Under the pieces are notes generated by a model. That model saw nothing but the letters and a program-made list of their open reading frames with translations. It was not told where the DNA came from and did not search any database. Position numbers and translations under genes: made by a program. Shown piece by piece: positions 1 through 8,500 of a stretch of DNA of 35,745 nucleotides. The first letter of the stretch is position 1. Each line of letters opens with the position of its first letter. Origin of the DNA: Microvirga brassicacearum (GTDB lineage Bacteria > Pseudomonadota > Alphaproteobacteria > Rhizobiales > Beijerinckiaceae); the NCBI RefSeq assembly GCF_008757455.1, contig NZ_VCMV01000020.1, positions 23,642 through 59,386 of the forward strand, read 5' to 3'.

Positions 1-156
1 CACGCCGACGTAGAAGCCGGTCCAGGTGAAGACGGGCACAGCTGCGATGACCGGGGGAGGAGCATAGCGCGACGGCAGATCCGCAGCCTGGGCAGCGGAA
101 GCAGCAATAGCCAGGGCTGCCGTACCGGCGAGCAGGCTGAGGAGAGTAGAGCGCAT
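1..156 (-). CDS. Outer-membrane beta-barrel protein (Omp25/Omp31-like), N-terminal part only
   Basis: Reading leftward from an ATG at 156, the frame stays open to the window edge for 52 codons. It begins [11 protein letters not shown], continues with an Ala-rich hydrophobic core and a signal-peptidase I site at [10 protein letters not shown], then a Pro-rich linker and [10 protein letters not shown]. The ADLP start of the mature chain and the TWTGFYVG first strand are typical of the small Omp25/Omp31/RopB-type porin-like proteins that are abundant in Bradyrhizobium and its relatives. The product should be exported by Sec and inserted in the outer membrane as an eight-stranded barrel. Only the signal peptide and the first strand are in the window, so the exact subfamily is open. 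The gene is divergent from the pentapeptide-repeat gene at 515. Confidence 0.8.
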   Translation of the reverse strand, partial: MRSTLLSLLAGTAALAIAASAAQAADLPSRYAPPPVIAAVPVFTWTGFYVGV

Positions 157-514
157 GGGAATTTCCCTTGTTCGTGTTTAGGAGAGCGCAACTTACCTAA
201 TGGCAGTCGATTTTCCTATGGCCATTTAGCAACAGCGCTAACAAAACATGAAATGCAACGACATAACATACTATTTAGATTTAATCATATTTACCGTTAG
301 TTACATTGATGATTTGACCCTCTTCGATCCGTATGCGCTTTTTGATCTGCGTTTTTTCCAGTGGCAGCTGGGGAATGCACGAGGAGAGAACCTGACCCCG
401 TCGCTTGTCGTCGGGGTCTTTTTTGGTCAATCGCCTCGCGCTGGGAGAATGGACCTTCCCGACCGGACGACGGCGCACCACATCTGTTGAAGACACGCCC
501 CGAGGAGGTGCCGC
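157..514. other. AT-rich intergenic region between porin and pentapeptide genes
   Basis: The stretch from about 225 to 330 is much more AT-rich than the surroundings and probably holds divergent promoters. No convincing protein is seen: short open frames here lack coding character. A strong factor-independent terminator at 394-424 lies on the plus strand with no plus-strand gene before it. Confidence 0.6.
394..424 (+). terminator. Orphan rho-independent terminator
   Basis: GACCCCG at 394-400 pairs perfectly with CGGGGTC at 412-418 around an 11-nt loop and is followed by six T residues (419-424). It is correctly oriented only for a plus-strand transcript. No plus-strand coding sequence precedes it in the 237 bases after the porin start, so it may end a small RNA or act as a leader attenuator for the gene at 515. 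Confidence 0.65.
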
Positions 515-1300
515 ATGCATCGGACACGCCCCAAGTCGCCTTCCATGCCCTTCGGCCGCCTTGCGCTTGCTTGCAGCATCGCGGCGATTGCGATGGCGCA
601 TGTGGAATCGGCGGAGGCCGGCTGTTCCGATGATCCTGGACCGCGAGTCAACTGGACGGGCTGCTCGAAGGCGCGGCGGATGCTCGCTGGCGATGATTTA
701 ACCGGAAGTATCCTCAGCAAGGCGGCGCTTGGCGCGAGCGATTTCGCCGGATCGACCATGGTGGGCGCGAAACTTGACGAGGCCGAGGTGACGCGGACCC
801 GATTCGAGGGCGCGAACCTGTCGCACGCCGATTTCACCAAGGCAGTCGGCTGGCGCGCCAACTTCACGAAAGCGAACCTGTCCAAGGCCATTTTTATCGG
901 GGCGGATATGAGCCGCTCCGGCTTCGTCCAGGCGAATCTCTCAGGCGCCAATCTTCGAAAGTCCGAACTGAACCGATCCGATTTCACGGGCGCCGACCTT
1001 ACCGGGGTCGACCTGTCGCGCGCCGAACTGGCCCGGGTGACGTTCACCAAGGCAAAAGTCCCCGGCGTCAATTTCGGCTATTCCAATCTCTCTCGCGCCA
1101 ATCTCGCCAATCTCGATCTGAATGCCGCGGACCTCACGGGAGCCTACCTGTTTCTCACGCAATTGACGGGCACCAATCTCTCGGGGGTCAAAGGCCTGAC
1201 GCAGGCGCAGATCGATATCGCCTGCGGGGATGCCTCGACGAAGCTGCCGCAAGATCTGACGACCCCGAAGACATGGCCCTGTGCCGTGGAGCCTGAATGA
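515..1300 (+). CDS. Exported pentapeptide-repeat protein
   Basis: The 261-residue product opens with a basic n-region, a hydrophobic segment (about residues 11-28, FGRLALACSIAAIAMA) and a likely signal-peptidase site near SAEA/G, so it should reach the periplasm. Residues about 60-225 are A(D/N)LXX-type pentapeptides (for example GANLSHADFTKA, GADLTGVDLSRA), which fold as a right-handed quadrilateral beta-helix. The C-terminal tail carries two Cys residues, in IACGD and TWPC, and a third pair may form from CSDD and TGC near the N-terminus; disulfides are plausible in the periplasm. The ATG at 515 has a good GAGGAGG six bases upstream; a later ATG at 545 is the alternative. Cytosolic pentapeptide proteins such as Qnr protect gyrase, but an exported one cannot act that way. 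The function is unknown. Confidence 0.85.
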   Translation: MHRTRPKSPSMPFGRLALACSIAAIAMAHVESAEAGCSDDPGPRVNWTGCSKARRMLAGDDLTGSILSKAALGASDFAGSTMVGAKLDEAEVTRTRFEGANLSHADFTKAVGWRANFTKANLSKAIFIGADMSRSGFVQANLSGANLRKSELNRSDFTGADLTGVDLSRAELARVTFTKAKVPGVNFGYSNLSRANLANLDLNAADLTGAYLFLTQLTGTNLSGVKGLTQAQIDIACGDASTKLPQDLTTPKTWPCAVEPE

Positions 1301-1391
1301 GGCCACGATCGCGCAGGGCAAGTTGTCGCTAGCTCCACCTCGATGTCGGCATGGTATCAGACGGCGTCATCCAACGGCTTGGCAAATCTCG

Positions 1392-2183
1392 ATGCGAAAA
1401 TTTCCGAAATGGCTCAGTACGCCAACCATCACGACCGCAGCCGATCTGGCGCGCTACGTCGTGGTGGTGACGGCAATTTCGCTTGCGGTTGCGCTTGCCA
1501 TCGATGTCGTCAGTCAGTTGATGTTCTTCACCGCATGGAGCGTCGCGCTCAGATCGTGGGCTTTGACTGTCTTCGCCGTGCTGGTCATCGCAGTTCCCGC
1601 GTCGCTGATCTTCGGTCGCGCGCAACGGGAGTTGCAACAATCGAAACGCGCGCTCGAGGTACTGAGCCGGACGGATTCACTGACGGGACTTCCCAACCGC
1701 CGCGCGCTCATGGAAGCAAGCGAATCGCCGGTCGCGCAAACGATGGTGCTGGTGATTGCGGATGTCGACCGCTTTAAGATGGTGAACGACACCCACGGAC
1801 ACCGCGTCGGCGATGCGGTGCTGCAGACCGTGGGCCGGATCATGGCCTCGCATCTCGCGCAGTTCGGGCTGGTGGGCCGCCTCGGTGGTGAGGAATTCGC
1901 GCTGATCTCCTCGACAGCGTCGGTGGAAGTGATCGTTCGGGCGCTGGATGAATTGCTGGGCATCGTGGCGAAAACACCGATCGTGGTGCCGGGCGATGCC
2001 GTTCGCGTCACCATGTCAGTCGGCGTCGCGGTTCGCTATCCCGAAGAGCCGTTCGAGCGCCTGTATTCAGAGGCGGACGAGGCGCTCTATCTGGCAAAGC
2101 GCGGCGGCCGAAACCGCATCGAGCTGTCCGCGCGGGCACGGGAAGTCTTCCCTGGGCGGGCGTCGCCACCGGCGCGGGCCTGA
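1392..2183 (+). CDS. Membrane-anchored GGDEF-domain diguanylate cyclase
   Basis: The 263-residue product has two predicted membrane spans (about 22-45 and 52-72), then a short helix and a GGDEF domain from about residue 88. The entry motif RTDSLTGLPNRRAL is intact, the metal-binding aspartate lies in IADVDRFK, and the active-site loop is GGEEF at 165-169, a catalytically competent variant. The expected product is cyclic di-GMP made from two GTP at the inner membrane. The position of the inhibitory I-site (RxxD, nine residues before GGEEF) reads AQFG, so classical product inhibition is probably absent. I chose the ATG at 1392 because it precedes the first membrane span; an upstream in-frame GTG at 1281 would overlap the previous gene. 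No sensory domain beyond the short membrane unit is visible. Confidence 0.88.
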   Translation: MRKFPKWLSTPTITTAADLARYVVVVTAISLAVALAIDVVSQLMFFTAWSVALRSWALTVFAVLVIAVPASLIFGRAQRELQQSKRALEVLSRTDSLTGLPNRRALMEASESPVAQTMVLVIADVDRFKMVNDTHGHRVGDAVLQTVGRIMASHLAQFGLVGRLGGEEFALISSTASVEVIVRALDELLGIVAKTPIVVPGDAVRVTMSVGVAVRYPEEPFERLYSEADEALYLAKRGGRNRIELSARAREVFPGRASPPARA

Positions 2184-2477
2184 TTCGAATCCGTTGCAAT
2201 TCGTTCGTTCTGGAGAACGACCACGGGCGGCCAGACCTGTCCGCCGAGGCTCATACCCGCAGAATTGACCAACATTTTTGCGAAACCTGCTGCGTCGATG
2301 GTGTTTTGAAGAAATAGTTTCTCCGTTGGCGTGTTCTTGAAAAAGAACGTTCCGGTTGCCGTTCGGGATCGATTTGATGACAATGACTGGTGTGTGATGG
2401 CGCGCCTGCGGAGGTTGGCAACCGACCGCGCGACGCGTTGCTTTCGAAAGCGCGAATTCGAGTGGGAAGAGCAGATT
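2184..2477. other. Intergenic stretch, no supported gene
   Basis: About 294 bases, less GC-rich than the flanking genes. Open frames run through it on both strands but have no recognisable family match, and none has a convincing start signal. It probably holds the promoter for the CMD-domain pair that starts at 2478. Confidence 0.4.
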
Positions 2478-3137
2478 ATGAGTACACCGGCACCAGACGT
2501 TATCGACATTCTCGCCGACATCCAGCCGGGCTCGCATCTCGACGAGGTGCGGGCGTTGCGGCCGGAGGCACGGGATAACGCGCAGAAGAGTTATCGCGCA
2601 CTCTTCGAGCCGGAAAACCCCGACGGCGTCACGACCGCGGAGCGCCACGCGGTAGCGACCTTCGTCGCCGGTCTTCATCGCCAGCCCACGGTGACCGCAT
2701 TCTATGCGGCGGGTTTGCGCAAGCATGCTCAACCCGCTCAAGTGGAGGCAATCGAGGGCGAGATTTCACGCGGCGCGGTCCACGGTCCTTATGGAAAATT
2801 CCCCAGCGGTCCGCTGAGCCGCGAGGACAAGGAAGGGCTGATCTTCAAGGTGTCCGACGAGCATCGCGCGGTCCTCGGACCCAGGCTCTCCGCGGCGTTC
2901 GAGCACGCCCATCTGCTGGTGTTTCGTCCGCGTGACGCCAGCCCGCAGGCGCTGCAAAAGCTTCTCGATGCGGGATGGTCGACGGACGATATCGTGACCC
3001 TGTCGCAACTCGTTTCGTTTCTGGCCTTCCAGATCCGCGTGATCGCGGGCTTGCGCGCGCTTGCAAAGAATTCCGAGCGCCGTGTCGCGCGCGAGTCATC
3101 GCTCACCGCCGCATTGGCATCGGGCGGCAATCTCTAG
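2478..3137 (+). CDS. CMD-domain protein, Avi_7170-like family
   Basis: The 219-residue product begins MSTPAPDVIDILADIQPGS and resembles the carboxymuconolactone-decarboxylase-fold family named after Avi_7170. It keeps the helical CMD scaffold (TAERHAVATFVAGLH, then AFEHAHLLVFRPRDASPQALQKLLDAGWSTDDIVTLSQLVSFLAFQIRVI) but has no CxxC pair, so it is unlikely to be a peroxidase itself. The neighbour 31 bases downstream is its usual partner, the Avi_7169-like AhpD-type protein, which does carry CxxC. The two probably form one operon and perhaps a heteromer. The frame is open upstream to 2331, but that stretch has a different composition; GGAAGAG lies before the ATG at 2478. The family name is from memory of its conserved start and gene pairing; the biochemical role is not established. 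Confidence 0.75.
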   Translation: MSTPAPDVIDILADIQPGSHLDEVRALRPEARDNAQKSYRALFEPENPDGVTTAERHAVATFVAGLHRQPTVTAFYAAGLRKHAQPAQVEAIEGEISRGAVHGPYGKFPSGPLSREDKEGLIFKVSDEHRAVLGPRLSAAFEHAHLLVFRPRDASPQALQKLLDAGWSTDDIVTLSQLVSFLAFQIRVIAGLRALAKNSERRVARESSLTAALASGGNL

Positions 3138-3168
3138 GCCTTTGGCTCTACGCAAGGAGAGACAAGAA

Positions 3169-3771
3169 ATGACGACGATTACCCATGTGGACAATGCCGA
3201 ACCGACGGCCTTCACCCAGGACGATCTCGGATGGCTGCCCTGGCTCGAGCCGTTCCCCGCCGAGCAACTGACGGAGCGCCATTGGGCCGGGCTCGTCGAT
3301 GCCTCGCGCTCGAAGTCGGATTACTTCATGCTGCTCGCGCGGGATCCCGATATCCTGCAATTTCGGACCAAGACCGACAAGGATATCTTCTACAACACGA
3401 AATCCGGCCTGCCGCGCGCCGAGCGCGAATTGGCCGCTGCCGCCACGTCGCGCTTCAACGGCTGCATCTTCTGCGCGTCCGTCCATGCGCGCTTTGCGAC
3501 GCAGTTTTCCAAGCGTCGGGATGATGTGCAACGTCTGTTGGACGAGGGCGTCGGCGCGAAGATCGACACCCGCTGGGACGCCGTCATCGCCGCTTCCGTA
3601 GCGCTCACCGAAACGCCGGTCGCATTTGGCGACGAGCAGATTGATGCCTTGCGCGAGGCAGGGCTCGACGATCGCGAAATCGTCGACGTCATCAACGGCT
3701 CCGCGTTCTTCAACTGGGCCAACCGGCTGATGCTCTCGCTCGGCGAACCGGCGCCGCCCGAAAAGGGCTGA
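3169..3771 (+). CDS. AhpD-like alkylhydroperoxidase-domain protein, Avi_7169-like family
   Basis: The 200-residue product carries the AhpD/CMD signature: RAERELAAAATSRFN followed by GCIFCASVH, with C99, C102 and H106 in the CxxCxxxH arrangement used by alkylhydroperoxidases for thiol-based peroxide reduction. The rest is all-helical, ending in a second helix set (DREIVDVINGSAFFNWANRLML). It is cytosolic, with no signal peptide. A clear AAGGAGA stands before the ATG at 3169, and the gene follows its CxxC-less CMD partner at once. In other proteobacteria I recall such pairs lying near oligopeptide-type ABC transporters and flavin monooxygenases; none adjoins them here. Peroxidase activity is a family-based inference, and the natural oxidant is unknown. 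Confidence 0.82.
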   Translation: MTTITHVDNAEPTAFTQDDLGWLPWLEPFPAEQLTERHWAGLVDASRSKSDYFMLLARDPDILQFRTKTDKDIFYNTKSGLPRAERELAAAATSRFNGCIFCASVHARFATQFSKRRDDVQRLLDEGVGAKIDTRWDAVIAASVALTETPVAFGDEQIDALREAGLDDREIVDVINGSAFFNWANRLMLSLGEPAPPEKG

Positions 3772-3845
3772 TCGACGCGAGCGACGACCCGACGATCGCG
3801 AGAATCTGAACCGCGCAATCAGCGCCAGGCGAGCGGATGGCGGGG

Positions 3846-4052
3846 TCAATCACGCCGCTCCGTCGGGTACCGATCGCGTATCCGCTCGTTGAAGAATTGG
3901 CCTATGGAAGGCGCATTCAGGAACGCCTCGTAGACCGAGCGAGGCACGCCATAATAGGTGTAGGCGCCCGTTTCACGAAACATGACGTGCAGCTTGCGCG
4001 CACCGGCCTCGTACTCGATCTGCTGGATGACGCTTGATATGACTTCCGGCAC
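3846..4052 (-). CDS. KTSC-domain small protein
   Basis: This 68-residue protein is essentially a single KTSC domain, the small module also found at the C-terminus of some lysyl-tRNA synthetases. Visible family features are IEYEAGARKLHVMF, then TGAYTYYGVPRSVYEAFLNA, then SIGQFFNERIRDRYP. The start is a GTG at 4052 with GGAGG a few bases before it on the minus strand. It stands alone, convergent with the peroxidase-like gene and divergent from the efflux operon. KTSC proteins are common small cytosolic proteins with possible nucleic-acid binding; no specific role is proven. Confidence 0.85.
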   Translation of the reverse strand: MPEVISSVIQQIEYEAGARKLHVMFRETGAYTYYGVPRSVYEAFLNAPSIGQFFNERIRDRYPTERRD

Positions 4053-4247
4053 TCCAACCTCCGCTCATCGCCTGTCCATCACACACGACCGCGCTGCGAT
4101 CTGATCTCCGCTTCTTCCGACATGGATCGAACGGCCGACCGGTCAAGCGGGCGTGAGGCGCCCGTGCGTCACGCCGCCCGTCGCGTGCGCTGTCGCACAT
4201 GACGGACGGGCAAGCCCGTTTATTTCATACCAAGCGATATGAAACCA

Positions 4248-4276
4248 TTGACAGTCGCAATCCGGAACCGTACCTC
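4248..4276 (+). promoter_or_regulatory. Candidate sigma70-type promoter for the RND operon
   Basis: A perfect -35 hexamer TTGACA (4248-4253) is followed after 17 bases by TACCTC (4271-4276), a weak -10. The palindrome at 4286-4297 lies just downstream, a good place for a repressor. A short hairpin, ACGGG-CAAG-CCCGT followed by TTTATTT, lies just upstream at 4206-4225. Confidence 0.4.
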
Positions 4277-4285
4277 ACGATACAG

Positions 4286-4297
4286 TACCGCTCGGTA
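4286..4297. promoter_or_regulatory. Candidate repressor operator upstream of the efflux operon
   Basis: TACCG-CT-CGGTA is a perfect 5-2-5 inverted repeat lying 43 bases before the fusion-protein start and next to the candidate promoter. It may be the site of the TetR/AcrR protein encoded at 8860-9444. The word CGATACA just before it (4278-4284) recurs at 9510-9516 upstream of the tetR gene. Assignment to that regulator is inference. Confidence 0.45.
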
Positions 4298-4340
4298 TTC
4301 AATCGCGGTCAGAGACAATTTTTCAGAACTGGACGCTCCT

Positions 4341-5564
4341 ATGCCTGGGTCTCCCAAAATCGGACTGATGAAGCCTCTGGGTGCCGTTGCCGTCGTCGTT
4401 GTGGCGGGCGTCGTGGCGTCATCGCTGATGCCGAATCACGCCGTCAGCGAGAGCAACAGCACCGGACGAGTCGCACAGGCAACGCCGGTGTCGGTGGCAG
4501 TCGTCGAGGCGCGACACGTGGCAACCTGGGAGGAATTTTCCGGGCGCCTGGAAGCGGTTGGACGGGTTGAAGTCAGGTCACGCGTTGCAGGCGCCGTCCA
4601 GGCGATTCACTTCCGCGAAGGCTCACTGGTGGAGAAGGGCGCTCTGCTCGTGACGATCGATCCCGAGCCTTACGCCGCCGAGGTGGAGCGGGCCGATGCG
4701 CAGGTCGTCGCCGCCGAGGCGCGGCTTTCATTTGCGCAGACGGAACTTGATCGCGGCTTGCGCATGACAGCCAACCAGACCATCACCCAGCGCGATCTCG
4801 ACAGTCGCATGAACGGCGTCCGTGAGGCGGAAGCCAATCTGCGCGCCGCGAAGGCAGCGGCGAAGTCGTCGCGTCTCAATCTCAGCTACACGGAAATCCG
4901 CGCGCCGATCTCAGGTCGCGTCGGAAAAGCCGAAATCACTGTCGGAAACCTGGTCGCCGCCGGACCTGGCGCGCCTGTGCTGACGGTACTGGTGTCGGTC
5001 GATCCGATCTATGCCAGCTTCGACGCCGACGAGAACGTCGTACAGCGTGCACTCGATACGTTGTCGACCCGAGGCGATCGTCGCGGGAGCGTCGCCGACA
5101 TTCCCGTCGAGATGACGCTGGGCTCGAGCGCAACGGTGGCGCGAGGCAAGCTGCAGTTGATCGACCACACAGTCGACGCTGCCAGCGGCACGGTGGGTGT
5201 ACGGGCCGTGTTCGACAATCCCGACGGCCGCTTGATGCCGGGACAATTCACCCGCATTCGCCTCGGACACGCGAAGACCACTCCCGCCCTGCTCGTTTCC
5301 GAACGCGCGGTCGGCGTGGATCAGGACAAGAAGTTCGTGCTCGTCGTCGATGCGGATCTCAAGGCGGTCTATCGCGAGGTGAAGCTTGGTGCACCGGCGG
5401 ACGGACTTCGCGTCGTGACCAGCGGCCTCGCCGCGGGTGAGCGGGTCGTCGTCAATGGACTGCATCGGGTCCGCCCCGGTGCTTTGATTGCGCCGCAGCC
5501 GGTCCCCATGGAAGCGAACGCGACAGGCCAGTTCACCGCATCGACCGTATCCTCTTCGAATTAA
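4341..5564 (+). CDS. RND efflux periplasmic adaptor (membrane fusion protein, AcrA/MexE-like)
   Basis: The 407-residue protein has an N-terminal hydrophobic anchor or signal (about residues 10-28), then the standard adaptor order. There is a first half-lipoyl and barrel-sandwich segment (GRLEAVGRVEVRSRVAGAVQAIHFREGSLVEKGALLVTIDP), a coiled-coil hairpin about residues 105-170 rich in Ala/Glu/Arg, and the second lipoyl half (LSYTEIRAPISGRVGKAEITVGNLV). Beta-barrel and membrane-proximal domains follow (DGRLMPGQFTRIRLG). It links the pump at 5593 to an outer-membrane channel in the periplasm. I chose the ATG at 4341; an in-frame ATG at 4239 would put the promoter and operator inside the gene, and 4368 is a second possibility. 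The pump gene starts 28 bases after the stop, indicating one operon. Confidence 0.88.
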   Translation: MPGSPKIGLMKPLGAVAVVVVAGVVASSLMPNHAVSESNSTGRVAQATPVSVAVVEARHVATWEEFSGRLEAVGRVEVRSRVAGAVQAIHFREGSLVEKGALLVTIDPEPYAAEVERADAQVVAAEARLSFAQTELDRGLRMTANQTITQRDLDSRMNGVREAEANLRAAKAAAKSSRLNLSYTEIRAPISGRVGKAEITVGNLVAAGPGAPVLTVLVSVDPIYASFDADENVVQRALDTLSTRGDRRGSVADIPVEMTLGSSATVARGKLQLIDHTVDAASGTVGVRAVFDNPDGRLMPGQFTRIRLGHAKTTPALLVSERAVGVDQDKKFVLVVDADLKAVYREVKLGAPADGLRVVTSGLAAGERVVVNGLHRVRPGALIAPQPVPMEANATGQFTASTVSSSN

Positions 5565-5592
5565 TCGCCCTCGGGCGCTCCGGAACGACCTC

Positions 5593-8500
5593 ATGAACAT
5601 TTCGAAGTTCTTTATTGACCGCCCGGTCTTTGCCGGCGTCCTGTCGATGCTCATTTTCGTGGTCGGCTTGCTCGCGCTGCGCGTTCTGCCGATCTCGGAA
5701 TATCCCGAAGTCGTGCCGCCGCAGATCGTGGTTCGCGCCCAGTATCCCGGTGCGAACCCGAAGGTGATCTCCGAGACGGTGGCCGCACCGATCGAGGAAG
5801 CGATCAACGGCGTCGAGGACATGCTCTATATGAGTAGCCAGGCGACGACTGACGGAACGATGACGTTGACCGTCACATTCGCCCTCGGCACCGATCCCGA
5901 CAAGGCGCAGCAACTCGTCCAGAATCGTGTGTCGCAGGCCGAGCCGCGATTGCCCGAAGAGGTCCGGCGTCTCGGCGTGACGACGGTCAAGAGTTCGCCC
6001 GACCTGATGATGGTCGTGCATCTCGTCTCGCCGGATAACCGCTACGACATGACGTACCTGCGCAATTACGCGGTGCTCAATGTCAAGGATCGCCTCGCAC
6101 GGATCGACGGGGTAGGGCAGGTGCAACTGTTCGGATCCGGCGACTATTCGATGCGGGTGTGGCTCGACCCACAGAAGATCGCCGAGCGCGGCCTTTCCGC
6201 CAACGAGGTGGTCGGCGAGATCCGCGCTCAGAACGTGCAGGCGGCTGCAGGCGTCGTGGGTGCGTCGCCGAGCGTGCCTGGGCTCGATCTCCAGCTTTCC
6301 ATCAATGCGCAAGGGCGGCTTCAGGATGAGGAAGAGTTCGGCGACATCATCGTCAAGACCGGCGCTGGAGGCGAGATCACACGCCTGCGTGATGTTGCAC
6401 GGCTGGAACTGGGAGCAGCCGACTACGCGCTGCGCTCGCTTCTGAACAACAAGCCCGCAGTCGCCATTCCGGTCTTCCAGGCGCCGGGATCGAACGCCAT
6501 CGAAATCTCCGACAAGGTTCGCGCGGAGATGGCCGAGATCAAGGCCAACATGCCGGAAGGCGTCGATTTCGAGATCGTCTACGACACGACGCAGTTCGTC
6601 CGCGCCTCCATTGATGCGGTCGTCAATACGCTGCTCGAGGCGGTGCTGCTCGTCGTGCTGGTGGTCGTCCTGTTCCTGCAGACATGGCGGGCGTCGATCA
6701 TTCCGCTTGTGGCGGTCCCGGTATCGATCGTCGGCACCTTTGCGGTTCTGCAAATTTTAGGCTTCTCGATCAACGCGCTCAGCTTGTTCGGATTGGTCCT
6801 TGCGATCGGCATCGTCGTCGATGACGCCATCGTGGTCGTCGAGAATGTCGAGCGGAACATCGAACAGGGGCTTTCTCCGCGCCAAGCGACGTACCGCGCC
6901 ATGCAGGAGGTGTCGGGACCGATCGTTGCGATCGCGCTGGTGCTCGTTGCGGTGTTTGTGCCGCTTGCCTTCATCAGCGGATTGACGGGACAATTCTACA
7001 AGCAATTCGCCGTCACGATCGCCATCTCGACGGTCATCTCGGCCATCAACTCGCTCACCCTTTCACCGGCGCTGGCAGCCCTGCTTCTCAAGGCCCATGA
7101 CGCGCCGAAGGATCGCCTGACCCGTATCATGGATGCGATGTTCGGTTGGTTGTTTCGTGGTTTCAACAAACTGTTCGACCGCGGCTCGAACGCTTACAGC
7201 CGCGGCGTTCGGCGTGCCATCTCGCGCAAGGCGCTGATGATGGTCATCTACGTGGCGCTGCTCGGTGCGACGGGATTCATGTTCAAGACGGTTCCGGGCG
7301 GCTTCGTGCCGGGGCAGGATAAGCAATATCTGGTCGGCTTCGCGCAGCTTCCCGATGCGGCCACGCTCGACCGAACCGAAGACGTGATTCGTCGGATGGG
7401 CGAGATCGCGCTGAAGCAGCCGGGCATTGAAAGCGCGATCGCGTTTCCGGGGCTGTCGATCAACGGCTTCACCAACAGCTCCAACGCTGGCATTGTGTTC
7501 GTCTCGCTGGCGCCTTTCAGTGAGCGTACGGACCCGAGCCTCAGTGCCTCTGCGATCGCCGCCAACCTGAACCAGCAATTTGCCGGCATCCAGGAGGCGA
7601 TGATCGCGATGTTCCCGCCGCCTCCTGTGCAGGGCCTCGGCACGATCGGCGGGTTCAAGCTCCAGATCGAAGATCGCGCCGGCCTCGGATATCAGGCGCT
7701 CGACCGGGCGACGAAGGAGTTCCTGTCCAAGGCCTCTGCGGCGCCCGAGCTTGCAGGGCTTTTCTCGAGCTATCTGGTCAACGTCCCGCAACTCTATGCC
7801 AATATCGATCGCGCAAAGGCGCGCCAGCTTGGCGTTCCGGTTGCCGAGGTGTTCAGCACCCTGCAGATCTATTTTGGATCGCTCTACGTCAATGACTTCA
7901 ACAAGTTCGGCCGCACCTATTCGGTTCGTGTTCAGGCTGATGCTCCGTTTCGGGCGCGCGCGGAGGATGTGGGCTTTCTGAAGGTTCGCTCAAACGGCGG
8001 AGAGATGATTCCGCTCTCGGCTTTGCTGAAAGTCCAGCCAAGCGCAGGCCCCGAGCGCGCGATGCGCTATAACGGATTCCTGTCCTCCGACATCAATGGC
8101 GCGGCCGCCCCCGGCTTCTCGTCGGGTCAGGCACAGGCGACGATGGAACGCATCGCGGCGGAGACCCTGCCGAAGGGCTTCAGCGTCGAGTGGACGGAAC
8201 TGACATATCAGGAGATCCTGGCGGGCAGCTCCGGCTTTCTGGTCTTCCCGATCGCGATTCTGCTCGTCTTCATGGTCCTTGCGGCGCAATACGAAAGTTT
8301 GGCGCTGCCGGTCGCAATCATCCTGATCGTGCCGCTGGGATTGCTCGCGGCCCTGACGGGTGTCTGGCTCGCAGGCGGCGACAACAACGTGTTTACGCAG
8401 ATCGGGCTGATCGTGCTGGTCGGTCTGTCGGCGAAGAACGCCATCCTCATCGTCGAGTTTGCGCGTGAACTGGAATTCGCCGGCCGCACACCGATCGAGG

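Noticed and set aside
2087..2521. Minus-strand open frame with a protein-like stretch (TFFFKNTPTEKLFLQNTIDA) over the gap at 2184-2477
   Set aside because: It runs antisense into two well-supported genes, has no start with a ribosome site and matches no family I know. At most a remnant lies in the gap.
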